Source of the DNA: Voacanga thouarsii
Taxonomy: Eukaryota > Streptophyta > Magnoliopsida > Gentianales > Apocynaceae
Assembly: GCA_026120185.1 (NCBI GenBank)
Contig: JANUWF010001491.1
Span: 2,790,001-2,854,000 of the forward strand
DNA: 64,000 nt
Reading direction: 5' to 3'
Shown: in pieces, positions 11,279 to 23,740 of the stretch
Position numbering within the stretch: position 1 is the first letter of the stretch
How the letters are laid out: each line of letters starts with the position of its first letter
Notes under the pieces: model-generated
Told to the model about the DNA's origin: nothing
The model's input: the letters and a program-made list of their open reading frames with translations, nothing else
The model's database searches: none
Translations under genes and position numbers: made by a program

Positions 11279-13080
11279 AAATTGGTTTATGTTGATTCTT
11301 ATTAACACAATTTTCTTTGGGCAACAATACAACCTTCTTCAAGACCTTGTTGAATTTTTTCAAATTTTCGTCACTTATGTTTGTGCTATTTTGGAATGCT
11401 TGGAACTCAATATTATTCCATAAACTTGATGTTAAATTGATCCTCTATGTTGGTATAATGTTTAAGGAATCAAATGTTTTTTTATTTTGTCCGGAAAGAA
11501 GGTGGATATCTCATCTAAACCATTGCTGCAAATTTACATCCCGTAACTCGTTTTCTTGAGATTTTTGATAGTTGAAAACTTCAAATTATGCCATGGGTTT
11601 GTTGTGAAATTGAGCCTACATATTTGATTGATATTTAGGTAGATATTTGAGGTGATAAATTGCAGAAATCTTAAGGTTTATTGGGTGTTTTGCTGCAAAA
11701 TTTCTGAACACAAAAATAAAATAAAAAAAAATCCCGTAACTCCTTTTTGTGCTATTTTTGTGAGCTTGAAAACTCAAAATTTGTCCATGTTATTACATTA
11801 AAATTGCTCGTTGGTGTTATATCTATCAATGGGAATGAGTTTTACTTGTGAATCTTAAGTATTGGAGTGGCTATATGGTTTAAAATTTTGAATTACCTTT
11901 AGTTACGAGGTTGCACACCAAGTGCTGGATGTGTGGTCTTATAACTTAGGAATGTGCTCATATGACAACCAAAGATTTGTTTATTGAATTCCTATAGATT
12001 TTCGTGCTTGTTAACTTGATTTTCGTGGAATTAAACTTTCTAATTTCTAGTAGCAAACTTTCTTGTGAATTGTCTAATATCTTGGAAAACAAATTGGTGC
12101 ATCTTGGATCATACCAGTTTTTCTCTTGAAGTTTTTGAATTTGTGGTTTCATTACCTTGAGTAAGTTGATTGATTATCAAATTGAATTCTTGAGGTTGTG
12201 ATAATATCCTAACATTTGAAAATCCTCATTTGAACTAGTTGCCTACCAAGTGTTTGATAAAATACTTAAGTGACATTACAAAGTCTTGTAAGGGTTCTTA
12301 GCTTACATTTATCACTTCCATTGAACTTAATTGATATACTTCTTGTTTTTGGTGGGTTAAATATTTAGATTGACATCTTCGTAGTTTTTGGGATTGAATT
12401 GTCCTATTCCTTAGTATCCTCATATATTTGAATCACTGTGGTGCCTGATTAATTGTTGTCACTACATATCTTCTTCAGAAATCCTAGAGTTTGTGTGACA
12501 ACTCATTACTTGAAATTCTTGATTGATTGAGTCTCATTCTTGTTATCCATCTTGTGATAGCTCATTTTTCCTTAGGAACTTGCTTTTCTTGAACCCTTAG
12601 AAATTAAGCTCATTTTTCCTTAGGAACTTCCTTTTCTTGAACCCTTAGAATTTAGTTAGCTTTAGCTAGTGGAACTAATTCCTTGAATTCGGGAGACTTT
12701 AGGAAGAACATGAGTGTGGAATTGAGAGTGTAGAAAAGGTAAAAGGGTGAGCTCATTTTGATAAAAGCCAAAAGAGAGGATACATGAGAGAATAGTGTTA
12801 TTGAAAGAGTGTAACAACGTAAGGGAGTGAAGTGAGAAATTCTTTTTGTGTTTTTCTACTTAAATTTTGTGGGTACTTCCCTTGAAATCAAAGTTCACTA
12901 TGGCTAGTTGGAATGAAAGTGGAGGAATGTGATTGCTATGAAAAGAGTTGTTCAACTAGAAGTAGTTATGATAGAAATGATAAGTATGATTGGAGATATG
13001 AAGAGAATGTCTATGAGAGCATGAGGTATTTGGAAGAACATGATGAAGGAGCACAAAAATATTCTAGGAGTGGGTTGTAA
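11279..13080 (+). other. LTR-C element leader and upstream gag relic
   Basis: About 1.8 kb, mostly without coding sequence. The phrase attggtttatg just after the LTR end could be a decayed primer-binding site, but this is weak. A 48-bp direct tandem repeat lies at 12559-12654 (agctcatttttccttagg twice). From about 12890 onward the sequence is richer in Arg/Glu/Tyr codons on the plus strand, as in gag N-terminal relics of this kind, but stops interrupt it. Confidence 0.55.
12559..12654 (+). repeat. 48-bp tandem duplication
   Basis: Two units starting at 12559 and 12607, each agctcatttttccttagg followed by aactt, a purine/pyrimidine variation and ttttcttgaacccttag. The units differ at a few bases, so this is older than the 365-bp duplication. 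Confidence 0.85.
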
Positions 13081-13420
13081 AGGATAAAAAGTGGTATGCA
13101 AGAAGAGAGGGAGTATGGGTGCTATATTTGTTTGAGTTATACACACACTTCTTATAAATATCCAAAAAGATCCAAGCCAAGGGAAATTATTGCATTACAA
13201 AATTCTTCCAAGAGTGATTCGAGTAGAGAGCCAGATTATGTTTGTTCTATTTGTTAGGATTATATCAATAAAATATGTGATTGTCCAAGAAGGAAAAGTC
13301 GAGGAAGTAGGGATGAGCTGTAACAAAGTGAAGTGATTTCTTGTGAGTATTGTTCTAGCTATGAACATACTTCACCTACTTGTCGTTGGACGTCCTTTAG
13401 TTTGTAATATAGCCAATTGA
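13081..13420 (+). pseudogene. gypsy-like gag relic with three zinc knuckles
   Basis: Three CCHC-type zinc-knuckle relics in a row. The first (about 13108-13160) reads CYICLSYTHTSYKY, its last cysteine changed. The second (about 13220-13255) reads CSIC, then an in-frame stop, then YINKICDC. The third (about 13340-13385) is intact: CEYCSSYEHTSPTC. Such knuckles bind nucleic acid in retroelement gag. The capsid portion expected upstream is not recognisable. The tract 13420-13780 downstream is K/E-rich in translation with stops. Confidence 0.7.
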
Positions 13421-13784
13421 ACAAAATATTTGAGATGTGGAAGAAATAATATGAGGAAAAGAATAGAGTGGAGCAAGGGGTCGAAAAGAGTGGCCAAAAT
13501 TAGCTACAAGAAATTGAGAAAGAAGAAAAGATAGAAGAAGAAGCTAAAGAATGAGAATTGCAAAATAAAAGGGGTAAGGAAAAATATGAAGAAGTTCGAA
13601 AAGTCCATTAATATAGGGGGCTGAAGACTAACATAGGGATAACAAAGAAGGAGTTTAGCATGATAATGATGCGGTTGATGAGGAGCAAATATGTACTAAA
13701 GATGAAGGTCCCAAAAATACTTCAAGTAACTATAAATTCAGAGAGAGCTCACACCAACAAAAGAAAGAGAGAAAATGTAAGGTT

Positions 13785-14540
13785 GTGAAAAGTGAAATAC
13801 CAACACCATTTTCTAGAAAGGCCATAAATCTAAAGGAGGGAGTAGATGATGAAATATGGTTGAGAAAAAAAAAATTGCTAATTGGTGTTACTAGTATAGT
13901 TTTGGGCACTTATGTTGTTGAGGATATGAATGATTCACAAAGAGAAAATATTTTCTACTCAAGATGTGAAATTAACCAAAGGGCATGTAATATGATTATA
14001 GATTGTGCAAGTTGTGCAAATGTGATAAGTGCTACATTAATGGAAGAGAAAGGTATAGAGACCATGAAGCATCCTAAGCCATACAAGCTTCAATAGATCA
14101 ATAATTGTGGTGAAGTGAAGGTGAACAAACAAGCTAAGGTTACATTTAACATAGGGAATTATGAAGACGAGGTACTTTGTGATGTGATGCCCATGCATGT
14201 TGGAGAATTCTTGTTGGGAATGCCTTGGATACTTGATAGAGATGTGATGCATAATGGTAGAAGAAACACATACGTATTGAGCAAAGAAGAAAATAAGTTT
14301 ACCTTTCTCCCAATGCCCCCTAGAGAGGTTACAAAAGATCAAAACCTTACGAGGGAGAAGGAAAAGAAAATGAATGAGAAAAAGGAAGAAAAGAATAGTG
14401 TGAGAAGAGAAGAAGGAAGAAAAGAGAGAGAGCTAAATGAGAAGGGGGATGAAATGAAAAAGTCTAAGATAAAAGGGGAAAAGATGAGAGTAAAAGAGCA
14501 TGGAGAGAGGCCAATAGAAAGTAATATGGTGCAAAAGTAA
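13785..14540 (+). pseudogene. gypsy-like retropepsin-type protease with K/E-rich tail
   Basis: Two open segments (13785-14096 and 14115-14540) that resemble the protease region of plant Ty3/gypsy polyproteins. Landmarks are MIIDCASCANVISATLMEE, where family members usually have a D-G-G-S-type active site, MKHPKPYKLQ, NCGEVKVNKQAKVTF, EVLCDVMPMHVGEFLLGMPW and the closing LPMPP block. An in-frame TAG at 14094-14096 falls where a Trp codon is usual. The C-terminal 60-70 residues are almost only K, E, R, N. No reverse transcriptase, RNase H or integrase follows before the right LTR at about 14640. The element was therefore probably non-autonomous in its last active form. Confidence 0.8.
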
Positions 14541-14639
14541 GCTAAACAAGAGGTTGGGAAAAAGAAAATGAGTGGAGGTAAAATAAAATTGAGAGCATAG
14601 GTTAAGAAGAAAGAAAATAAGGGAGTTATTAAGGACCCA

Positions 14640-15652
14640 AAGCCAAATGTTCTACCTTGAGCAATATTCAAGAGGAATCAAGGGAGCTTTCAAGATAACA
14701 AATTCAACAAACAAGATCCAAGAAGATTATGAAAAGATGGATAGAAAAGAAAGGGCCAAAAGACGCACTACAAAAGCAACAATCCATGTGGAGGATCAAG
14801 CCAACCTTTAACCAAGAATTGAAGGCCAAAGAAGTATTAAGAAGTGCTCAAGATGACCAACGTTTCATTTGGAAGATCAAGGAAACAGAGAGAAATAGAT
14901 TGGAGGTCCAAGGAGCAAGTTTTAAAGTGTAACAAAATAGGAAAGGACACCAAGAGCCTACACGAAGCTAGTCAAGAATGAAGGACCCAGTGCCGGGTGT
15001 AGTCCTTGTACCCGGCATCGGGTCCAATCGGGTACATCCTGAAATTTTGGTTGTTTTTCATATTTTCAACATCTTTACTTGTAATTTAATTTTCACGAAT
15101 TTTATTATATTTTAACCTATTTTAAGGCATGTCATATGGCTTAAAAACTTGTATTAAGTCCATTTAATTTCTATGCTTGTTTGCTAATTAGTTAGGGCAA
15201 CTTGGGGCTTATAAATACCCTATTATAGCCTTGTTTTGTAAGAAAATTCAGATTTCAAATTTCAAAGAGGTAATAGAGTGTTGAACTCTTGGAGAGGAGA
15301 ATTCCTCCTTAGTTCTTCCTTTCAAGACCTAGCAAAGGAACTAAACCCACATTTCTTTAGAGTCTCTAAAATCCTTGGGTTAATCCAACTTGTTTCTTCA
15401 TATTCGGTATTAGGTAGATTTATTCCCACCTAGTGTTCTTGTTAGGAAACCTAGAATGGTGCCTACTTTGTAGATTCAAGGATGTTTGGGTATTCAAGTA
15501 GTTGACCAACTCCTATTAGAATTTAGGTTCTAGTTGTTAAATCACCTAGGGTTCTCATTTTATGGGCATTTTGGTAGAGGAATGGGTGACCAATTCTTTA
15601 GTCTTGTTCTTGAATATAATTTCCGAAGTTTGGAGCTCTCGAGCTCCTATCA
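14640..15652 (+). mobile_element. LTR-C, right copy
   Basis: Partner of 9870-11278. Strong similarity from agaggaatcaaggga (about 14670) to tatca at 15648-15652, including tgtaatttaattttcac near 15080 and the block 15300-15650. No 365-bp duplication here. The GC-rich block 14979-15035 contains a long imperfect palindrome. Many substitutions separate the two LTRs, so insertion is old. A clear target-site duplication was not found. Confidence 0.65.
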
Positions 15653-15660
15653 AAATCATC

Positions 15661-16008
15661 TTAGGTAGCACCTGTGGTGGTACGGGTTCGAACCTGCTAC
15701 TGCGGGTGTATATGATAGAGGTATGTGCCTCTACTGACAGCTATAGCTTTTGGTGGATATGGTCAAGCCTTGCTTATATCATTTGGTATCCGAGCTAGGC
15801 CACGGGTTTGACTCTTATGTGGAATTCCTGCTAACATTGTCTAAGGTTCGAGGTCGAACCTTCTCGTGAAAGGGTGGGCATGCTAGGCAGCCCTTGTGGT
15901 GGTAGAGGTCTGGTGCTACAACTACGGGTGTATATGAGTGGGGTAGGTGCCCCCATTGACAGCTATAGCTTTGGTGGAGCTGGTCATGCCTTGCTCATAT
16001 CACTATTG
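15661..16008 (+). repeat. two divergent copies of a 120-135 bp unit with PBS-like site
   Basis: Units at about 15661-15782 and 15872-16008 share gtggtggta, gggtgtatatga, gacagctatagct and a tail cttgct(t/c)atatca. After the first unit comes tttggtatccgagc (15781-15794), close to the plant initiator-Met-tRNA PBS tggtatcagagc. The simplest reading is LTR 3' ends with a PBS from an unidentified element, duplicated or rearranged. Also present are ggttcgaacc and ggttcgaggtcgaacc, which look like B-boxes but lack a tRNA context. Confidence 0.5.
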
Positions 16009-16016
16009 TAGGCATG

Positions 16017-17037
16017 CCCATTTAGCCCTAAGCTAAATAGGCTTGAGCCTAGACTACTGGGCCCAGGTCTAGGCTAGTAGGGCAAATTAATTAATCAAAC
16101 TAGGACTAAATATAGGCCCATTAAATAATTAATCATACAATCTAAATAAACCAGTCTAATACTATAGTTTAAGCCCAAGTTAATTCCAATTATTCAATTC
16201 AGGCTCAAACCCTAAACAATTAATTAACCTGCTAAACTAATTAATTAATTCTCCTGTTCGAGCCTTTTATTTTATTCTAACTCAATAAATAAATTAGGGC
16301 ACTTGAGTAAAATAATATCAATTTTATTTAAGATAATTTTCTTGACCCAAAATTAATTCGGAGTTACGGTCTATTCCAGGGACTAAAAGACACAGCATCT
16401 TGGCTACTAAAACGACCAAAATGCCTCTGCTACATAAATATCTATATTTTATATTTAAAATATTTCCTAATATCACTATAAGAAAATATTAATCCCACGG
16501 ATAATGCTACGTAAGCAAAGTCTTCAATCTATAGGTAGACAAATATACCCTTGTACATAACACTGTACATTCAGCGAGAGAGAATGTACTAACACCTCTC
16601 TAAATGACATCTACTATCCTTAGACCTCTAGTCCAATGATCCACAACTTCCTAGAGTGTTTCCACTTTCCAAGGAAGCTAGCTTAAAGGAAATATCTAAG
16701 TCATGTTCTCCAAGGCTCTAGATTATTAGATCATTCGAACAGTCACAAGAGGTAATATAATGTAGAATCTATCTTGTATGAGTCCGTTTTAACTAACTGG
16801 TCATATATACCCAACATACAAGTATATTGGTCATACTCTAGAATTTCAACTACAGTATATCAAAGTATACGCTTCCAACTTTGTCAAATCACCAACCCAT
16901 ACTCAAGTCGTAAGGTATAAGTCCACATTGTAGTAGTTGTAGCTTGGGTTTTTACCATATAGTGCTTTTAAAAGTCACTACTGCAGGTCCAATTCTACAT
17001 ATTCGAAATATGCTTATGTTATGAAGTGAGAGATGAT
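16017..17037 (-). mobile_element. LTR-B fragment
   Basis: Homologous to 42950-43930 and 40500-41450, with the order of landmarks conserved: the attaattaac block, gggactaaaagacac (16379), the ccaatgatccacaact block and the accactactgcaggtcc-like block near 16980. It lacks both LTR ends. It faces another LTR-B fragment (17576-18097) across a 540-bp spacer. Confidence 0.75.
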
Positions 17038-17575
17038 GGTGGTTTCGCATGCACTGGAAATAGTATAAACAAGCTACAAATTATCAATTTTTAAATTGAA
17101 ATGCTAAGCACCAAAACTACAAAATCTGGCAAGTATACCTATCGCATAGTATAGGGAATAGCAATTATCAAATCCACTAGAACTTAGCAATTACCACTAC
17201 TTTGCTCTCATCTTATTATCTAGCCAAAATGAATATAGAAATAAAGTAAACAAAACTAACTAAACTAGCCTAAACTACTACAATAGAGAGTATATCAGAT
17301 TCATGCTAGAAAAGTCCTATAGAGCATTAAAGATTAAGAATACGGGAAAGCCCATGTATAAGAAGAAATCCCCCCAAAATAGGCCAAGTAAAGATTACGT
17401 CACGAAGTTCATCAAATCCCAAATCAAGCACTGGTATGAGTTTTCAAGAATAAATCTCACACTCAAGGAAGCATTGGTACCTCTACCTAATCAACCTAAC
17501 CCAGGGAAGCATTACACTCACCCATCACCTAAAAGGTACCCGGAAGCCCTAATAACCCTATCCCTAGGCACTATT
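17038..17575. other. spacer between opposed LTR-B fragments; unclassified LTR-like repeat
   Basis: Contains caagtatacctatcgcatagtatagggaat-type sequence (about 17130-17160), which resembles gagcaagtatactcatcgca near 60830, a signature of gypsy-type LTR ends. The open frame 17303-17650 runs from this spacer into LTR-B and shows no family resemblance, so it is not called as a gene. Confidence 0.4.
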
Positions 17576-18097
17576 TGTTGGGATGTATGCCCTCTTAGGC
17601 TAGGTTTTTTATGTAATTTTTTATTAGGATTAATAAAAGAATGCTTCTGAAAAATTGTTTGTAAATTCTTCTTAACTTTTGTGCACTATTTCGTTGAAAA
17701 TGGCCCATTGTGTTTAAATGAATAGTTCATGTGAATGGAAGTCTTTCATAGTAAGGTATGGATCATGAGTTACCTAATATATAAACTTTTTTCTTAACTA
17801 AATGATAAGAATGAAAATCTCATTATGGTAAAGTTATTATATTATGAATTCTAAATATGGAATATCTTGCCTTTATCCAATGACTAATCTTCTTATTTCA
17901 TAGCTCAAGCATATTTTAAATATGTAAAACTAAACCTGTAGTAGTGGTTTTTAAAAGTATTATATGGTAGAAACTTAGACTACTACCGCTACAATGTGGA
18001 CTTGTACTCTATAGCTTGAGTATGAGTTAGTGGTCAAACAAAGCTAGAAGTGTATGCTTTGATAAACTATAGTTGAGGTTCTATTGTAGGACCAATA
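17576..18097 (+). mobile_element. LTR-B 5' portion
   Basis: Starts TGTTGGGATGTATGCCC, the LTR-B start whose reverse complement ends the copy at 41744. It runs about 520 bp and stops exactly where element II begins at 18098, as expected if element II inserted into it. Confidence 0.75.
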
Positions 18098-19809
18098 TGT
18101 TAAGAATTCTCCATGCAGATTTATGCAGCGAAAGAAACGAGAATTCCATACCAAGGATCATCGTTTATACATTAACAAGTCTTAAATGATAGAAAAACAT
18201 ACATTCAAAGTCCCTCTATGAAACAAAATTTTTCTCTGATCAATTTGTTCTCTGAGGCGCGATCCATTAAACACAGAGAATGTCTTTTTCTTCGTTTCGT
18301 CAAAACACCACAATCCAAGTGTAGGGTTATCTCTAATAAAATCCACACGAGAGTGGTGCTCAAGAAAAACACTCGAATTTTTGTGCTAGCAAAAATTACT
18401 ATGGCAGCTAGGCTTTCATTGACTTTTAGAAGTAGAAAAAGAATGATACAAAAGGAGTTCTCAGTTTTATTTCCTTAAACTAACTTATCCTCTTGTGTGC
18501 AATTATATATAATCATAATCCCATGTATATTTGGTAATCAGAATCCATTACATATAAGGATTCTTAATTACTAACAAATATTATGATTATAGTTAATTAA
18601 AATGTAGCTCATAATTTATAACTAATTATAATGTGACCACAATTACTTCTTCTTTTCACAATCAACCCTGTAATGTTATCGAATAACATCTTGAGCACTC
18701 AATTCTCTATTATGTGACCTATTAGATTTTCTGGTCTATTGGTAGCAAAATATGAATTAATCAAAACATCTTTAAGATTAATAATCCTTAATAGTTTCAG
18801 AATTAAATTATTAATTCTAATAAGGATTAATTTATTAATTATGTAATTAACAAATCCATATTCAGCAGATCATGAGTGGTATCTAGCAATGCATCATGAC
18901 TATCCAGATGTTTAGAAAATCAAGTGGCTTGACATGAACCTTCAATAGCAATCAACGGTGCAATAAACACCATTCACCATACAATATCTCATTTGGTTTG
19001 GTGTACGGAATTAGTGCCAACTTCTTCCAAAATAATAAATTAATTCTTGCCCAAATATTTTAGTACATTTTTTTGGAATCCACTATTCATCATACTTATC
19101 AATTGGAACCATTTCTAATATACAATCACCTTGGCCAAGGACTTCTTGAGTAGTGATTTCTACAGTAGCCATGACATATTCCAATCCTACTATTAAGAGT
19201 GGTGAGTCCTTTATTAATCTTCTTAACTACTTTCATTTGCCTCATGTTGTACCTAATATCCATCCCATAGGTGGTCTTGTTAGGACTCCAAAGATTAGAA
19301 TCAAAGTCTAACACTTGACAAATGAAGTACCTTGGAGATCTCAAGTCTAAGGATACTTACACATCTGCTATGATGAGATTCTATCACTAACACTAAATAG
19401 TTATTCATGTAATTATCTAATAGGCAGGTCATCCAATGTACTTGTTCAAGTAACAAGTATCCACATGTTAACTTTAAATATCACAATACTCATGGATGTG
19501 AGAACCACCGCCAGATCAAATCAGGAAGTATAACACGTGCTATTCATAATGTATTAATGATGTCATATCTCATTAATACTATGACTAAGGATAATTTAAG
19601 TACGAACATTATCCAGTGTAGTAGAACCTCACATCATGATCTCTATCATGATTTTCTTAATGTAATGTTATACTTGAGACTTTATCTAACAGTTATTTTA
19701 CATGAAAACATAAATAAAACAAATTGAAAGATAAAGAATGTCTTGTTTTATTTAATAATACACAATATACAGGATACATGTGATTGCCTCGTAGGGCATA
19801 ATGCTAACA
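18098..19809 (-). mobile_element. LTR-A, 3' LTR of copia element II
   Basis: Complete LTR of 1712 bp. On the minus strand it starts TGTTAGCATTATGCCC at 19809 and ends GGAGAATTCTTAACA at 18098. The partner 5' LTR begins at 25932. Its 3' end differs from the GATACCCAACA end of the copies at 28565 and 58178, so it marks a sub-family. The interrupted 18218-18478 open frame is inside the LTR and not a gene. Confidence 0.88.
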
Positions 19810-19912
19810 AACTCCCACTTGCACTAAATCCAATCATTCATGTATCTATTACCGAATGACTCAACATATCCATCATGTTTCTTTTGGGATAGTGCTTTTG
19901 AGAGTGGATCAG

Positions 19913-21290
19913 CTATGTCCTCATCCATGGAAACTCTCTCTCTATCTTTACATCTTGTCTTTCTATGATTTTCCTAATTGAATGAAAACGTATAAGTATA
20001 TGCTTGAATCGCTGGTGAGACCTTAGCTCTTTTGCTTGTGCAATTGATCCATTGTTTTCACAATATAGAGATATTGGTTCAGCAACACTGGGAACCACTC
20101 CAAACTCTGTCACCAACTTCTTAATCTAAAACAGCTTTCTTAGCTGCTTCAAAAGTGACTTTGTACTCAACTTCAGTCGTTGAGTGAGTAATAGTATATT
20201 GTTTGGAACTCTTCTAACTTATTGTCCCTCCACACAATGTAAACACATAGCCAGACTGTGATTTGAAATTATGTTTATCATATTGAAATTTGGCATCCGT
20301 ATACCTTTTTATTTTCAAATCACCTCCTCTTTATACGAAAAATAAATCCTTAGTCCTTCATAAGTACCTATGGATATTCTTCACAGCTGCCCAATGACCC
20401 TCACTAGGGTTAGATTAGTATCTACTCATCAAACTGACAGCAGATGATACATAGGGCCTGGTATATATCATTGCATACATGATGGATCTAATTGCAAAGC
20501 ATATGAAATCCTACTCATGTGATCTTTTAAAAATTGTGTCTTTGGAGACATCGACTTTGAAAGATTTATCCTATAGGACATAGGTAAGAATCCTCTTTTG
20601 AATTAATCCATGGTAAACCTCTTTAGCACTTTGTCTACGTATGTAGATTATGAAAGATTTAGCAACCTTTTTGACCTATCTCTATAGATCCTAATTCCAA
20701 GAATATAGGTTGAATCTCCAAGGTTTTTCGTGGAGAATTTCTTGGACAACCAGCCTTTTCCTAACTAAAATGATAGGTATATCATTTCATATTAACAATA
20801 TGTCATCTGCATAAAATAATAGAAAAACTACTGTATGCCCACAAACCTTCTTATATACATAAGGTTCATCCATATTTTGAATAAAATCAAACTCTTTGAT
20901 TGTTTCTTCAAAACGGATATTCCAATTCCTACAAGCTTCTTAAGTCCATAAATGGACTTTTGCAATTTGCACACTTTTATGCTATCATTAGATGTGAAAC
21001 CCTCAGGTTGTGTGATATACATATCCTCAGTCAAGTTTCTATTTAAGAAATCTGTTTTCACATCCAATTTTCAAATCTAATAATCATAATGAACTACAAT
21101 GGCTAGGAGTATTCTAATGGTTTTGAGCATAGCAATTGGTGAGAAGATTTCATCATAGTCAATACTATGCTATTAACAATAACCCTTAGCCACCAGTTGT
21201 GCTTTATAGATAACTAGGTTACCATTCATTCTGGTTTTCTTCTTGAAAATTCATTTGCACCCAATAAGTTTAATTCCTTTCAGTGAATCA
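19913..21290 (-). pseudogene. copia element II, RT and RNase H remnants
   Basis: RNase H piece at 19913-20116 shows VVPSVAEPISLYCENNGSIAQAK, where the usual catalytic LYCDNN has become CENN. The RT piece at 20828-21067 has MDVKTDFLNRNLTEDMYITQPEGF and KSIYGLKKL. The stretch 20120-20820 keeps recognisable copia order but is full of stops. All blocks match those of elements I and IV. No functional product is possible. Confidence 0.88.
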
Positions 21291-21568
21291 ACTAGAGTTC
21301 ATACTTGGTTATCATACATAGAATCCATCTCTAATTTCATGGATTTAAGCCATTTATCAGATTTTGAACTGTTTAAAACTTCCTTATAAGTACTAGGCTC
21401 ATCATCATCTATGAGCAGTACTTCATTATGGTCATTAATGAGAAATCTATATCTCTCAGATGCCACACATATCTTACTCGACCTACGAGGTTCTTGTGTA
21501 GTTGAAGGTTCATCTATTCTATCAATAGTTATGGGATCAGACAGTTGAACCTTGTTTATTTGTTCTTC

Positions 21569-22560
21569 TTAAACTTCACTAAGCTTAATCTTACTCCCAT
21601 TGTCCCCTTTAAGTATGTGCTCTTTCTCTAAGAAAGTAACATGCTTCGAAACAAATACTTTGTTTTCGAAAAAGAGATAGAAGTAATATCTAAAATATTC
21701 TTTCAAATAACCCACAAATAAACACTTGTTAAATTTACTGTTAAGTTTGTCTAACTGTGGCCTTTTAACAAAGGTAGGGTAATCACATACTCTCAAGTGA
21801 GATAACATTGGTTTCTTACCAAAGAACATGTCAAATAGGGTAGTATCAACTATTTTTTACAGAACTCTATTTAGAATATTAACAGAAGTCTCTAGTGCGT
21901 ACCCCGAAATGATTTTGGTAAGTCTGCAAAAGCCATCATGTCCGTAGCATGTCTAGAATGGTTTAATTCCTTCTCTAAGATACACCATTATGTTGAGGTG
22001 CATGTGGTGGACTCCATTGAGATAATATCCCATTATCTCTAAAATAATCTTGAAACTCTTGCCTTAAGTATTCACCTCCTCCATCAGATCTTAAAGTCTT
22101 AATACTTTTCTCAAGTTATTTCTCCACTTCATTCTTGAAGTCATTAAACTTTTCAAAAGCTTCAAATTTGTATCATGAAATACAAATACTCATATCGTGA
22201 ATAATCATCGATAAAAGTTATGAAATAGTGATAACCTCCTCTTTATTGTATAAGCATTGGGCTACATTCATCAAAATATATAAGTGCTAATAACTCTATG
22301 GCTCTTTCAACTTTTCCAGAAAAAGGAGTTTTAGCCATTTTACTAAGTAAACAAGATTTACATATGTCATACGATTCATAATCAAAGGACCCTAGGTCAC
22401 GTAGCTAGTATAACTTAGAAACGCGATTTTCATTTATATGGCCTAAAAGACAATGTCATAAAAAAGATGAGGTTGAATTATCTATCCTTGGTTTCTTATT
22501 GTTTATATCGATGATTGAATTATCCATGTCTAGAACAAATAAACCGTTCACCAATGTTGC
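21569..22560 (-). pseudogene. copia element II, integrase and pre-integrase remnants
   Basis: The integrase C-terminal part is open at 21569-21829 (HLRVCDYPTFVKRPQLDKL, LFVGYLKEYFRYYFYL). The core and pre-integrase domain follow to about 22560 but are broken by stops and small indels. Same order and strand as element I. Identity is clear from block-by-block similarity. Confidence 0.85.
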
Positions 22561-22699
22561 AGAACCATAATGAATATCATTCAATGAAAAGGAACAACAT
22601 TTATTCTTAAAAATTAAATGAAATCCAATAAACATGCAATTGAGATAATGTTTTTGAATAAAACTAGTACAAAATAATAGTTTTGCGGTTCTAAACCTA

Positions 22700-23740
22700 A
22701 TCCTGGAGGCAAGTGTAGCTTGTAAGTCCCCATAGTAAGTGCAGCAACCTTTGCTCCATTTATAATACGTAGGTCGATGTTACCCTTTTTAAGCCCTTTT
22801 CTGTCTTTTTGTCACTGTAAGTTATTACACAAATGATATCCACATCCATTATCTAATATCTATATCTCTTTTCTAAAGACAATATTAATCTCATTCATAA
22901 ACATATCAGGAATAGAAGTAGATGTTCCCGTAAGCTTCTTCTTCTTTTTTTCCTTGACAATCTCCAAGTAGGCTTTGTAGCTGCCCCTCCAATGACCTAT
23001 CTTTCCACAATGACGCCATGGGCCATTGGTAGTTGCCTCCTTCTTTTTCACACCACCTTTGGGCTTTGTAGAAGCCTTCTTCTTCTTCATAGGAACTTTC
23101 TTCCTAGAAGTGGAAGATTCTACTAACATAACTACATTAGATTCCTTCTTCATGTAGGACTCCGAAGTTTTGAGTAGAATGATCAACTCGGATATGGTGG
23201 AGTCAATCTTATTCATCCGGTAGCTAATCAAAAATTGTGAAAAACTACTTGGTAAAGATTGCAGAATTAAGTTAATGTTTAATTCATTGTCCATCATAAA
23301 ACCAAGAGATCCGACCTTCTCAATTAATCCCAACATCTTCAGCCCATAAGTGGCCATAGAAGTACCCTCAGCCATCTTTGAATTGAACAATTGTTTTGAT
23401 ATCTCATATATTTTTGTTCTAGCTTGGGCATCAAATAGCTCTGGAATATGTAAGATTATCAGGTAAGCATCCACATGGTCATTCTATTTTTGCAGTTCAG
23501 GGGTCATAAACGCCAACATCATACAGGATGTCGTGACACTGTCCTCTTTATGCTTCTTATGAACAGCATGCTCATCAGTATGAGCATCTTAAGCTGGTGG
23601 TAGTAGAATAGGAGCCTCTAACATGTAGAGAAACTTTTTCGACTTAGAACAATTCTTAAGTTTCTATACCAGTCGAAAAAGTTTGTGTCAATTAATTTAT
23701 TGGTTTTCAAGATGCTATGCAAGTTTTGGTTGTCGACATG
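22700..23740 (-). pseudogene. copia element II, protease and gag remnants
   Basis: The main open frame 22860-23474 (204 codons) covers the gag middle and zinc-knuckle region: IPELFDAQARTKIYEISKQ, LILQSLPSSFSQFLISY, a K-rich stretch, then WRHCGKIGHWRGSY, where two of the four zinc ligands of the CCHC knuckle are changed. The N-terminal gag block lies at 23475-23740 with stops. The protease site downstream (about 22830-22850) reads LDNGC instead of LDTGC. Confidence 0.87.

Noticed and set aside
14339..14671. 110-codon minus-strand frame rich in Phe, Ser, Leu and Pro
   Set aside because: Exact antisense shadow of the K/E-rich tail of the gypsy-like protease frame.
17303..17650. 115-codon plus-strand frame
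   Set aside because: It starts in an unclassified spacer and crosses the start of LTR-B at 17576, so it spans an insertion boundary and has no domain.
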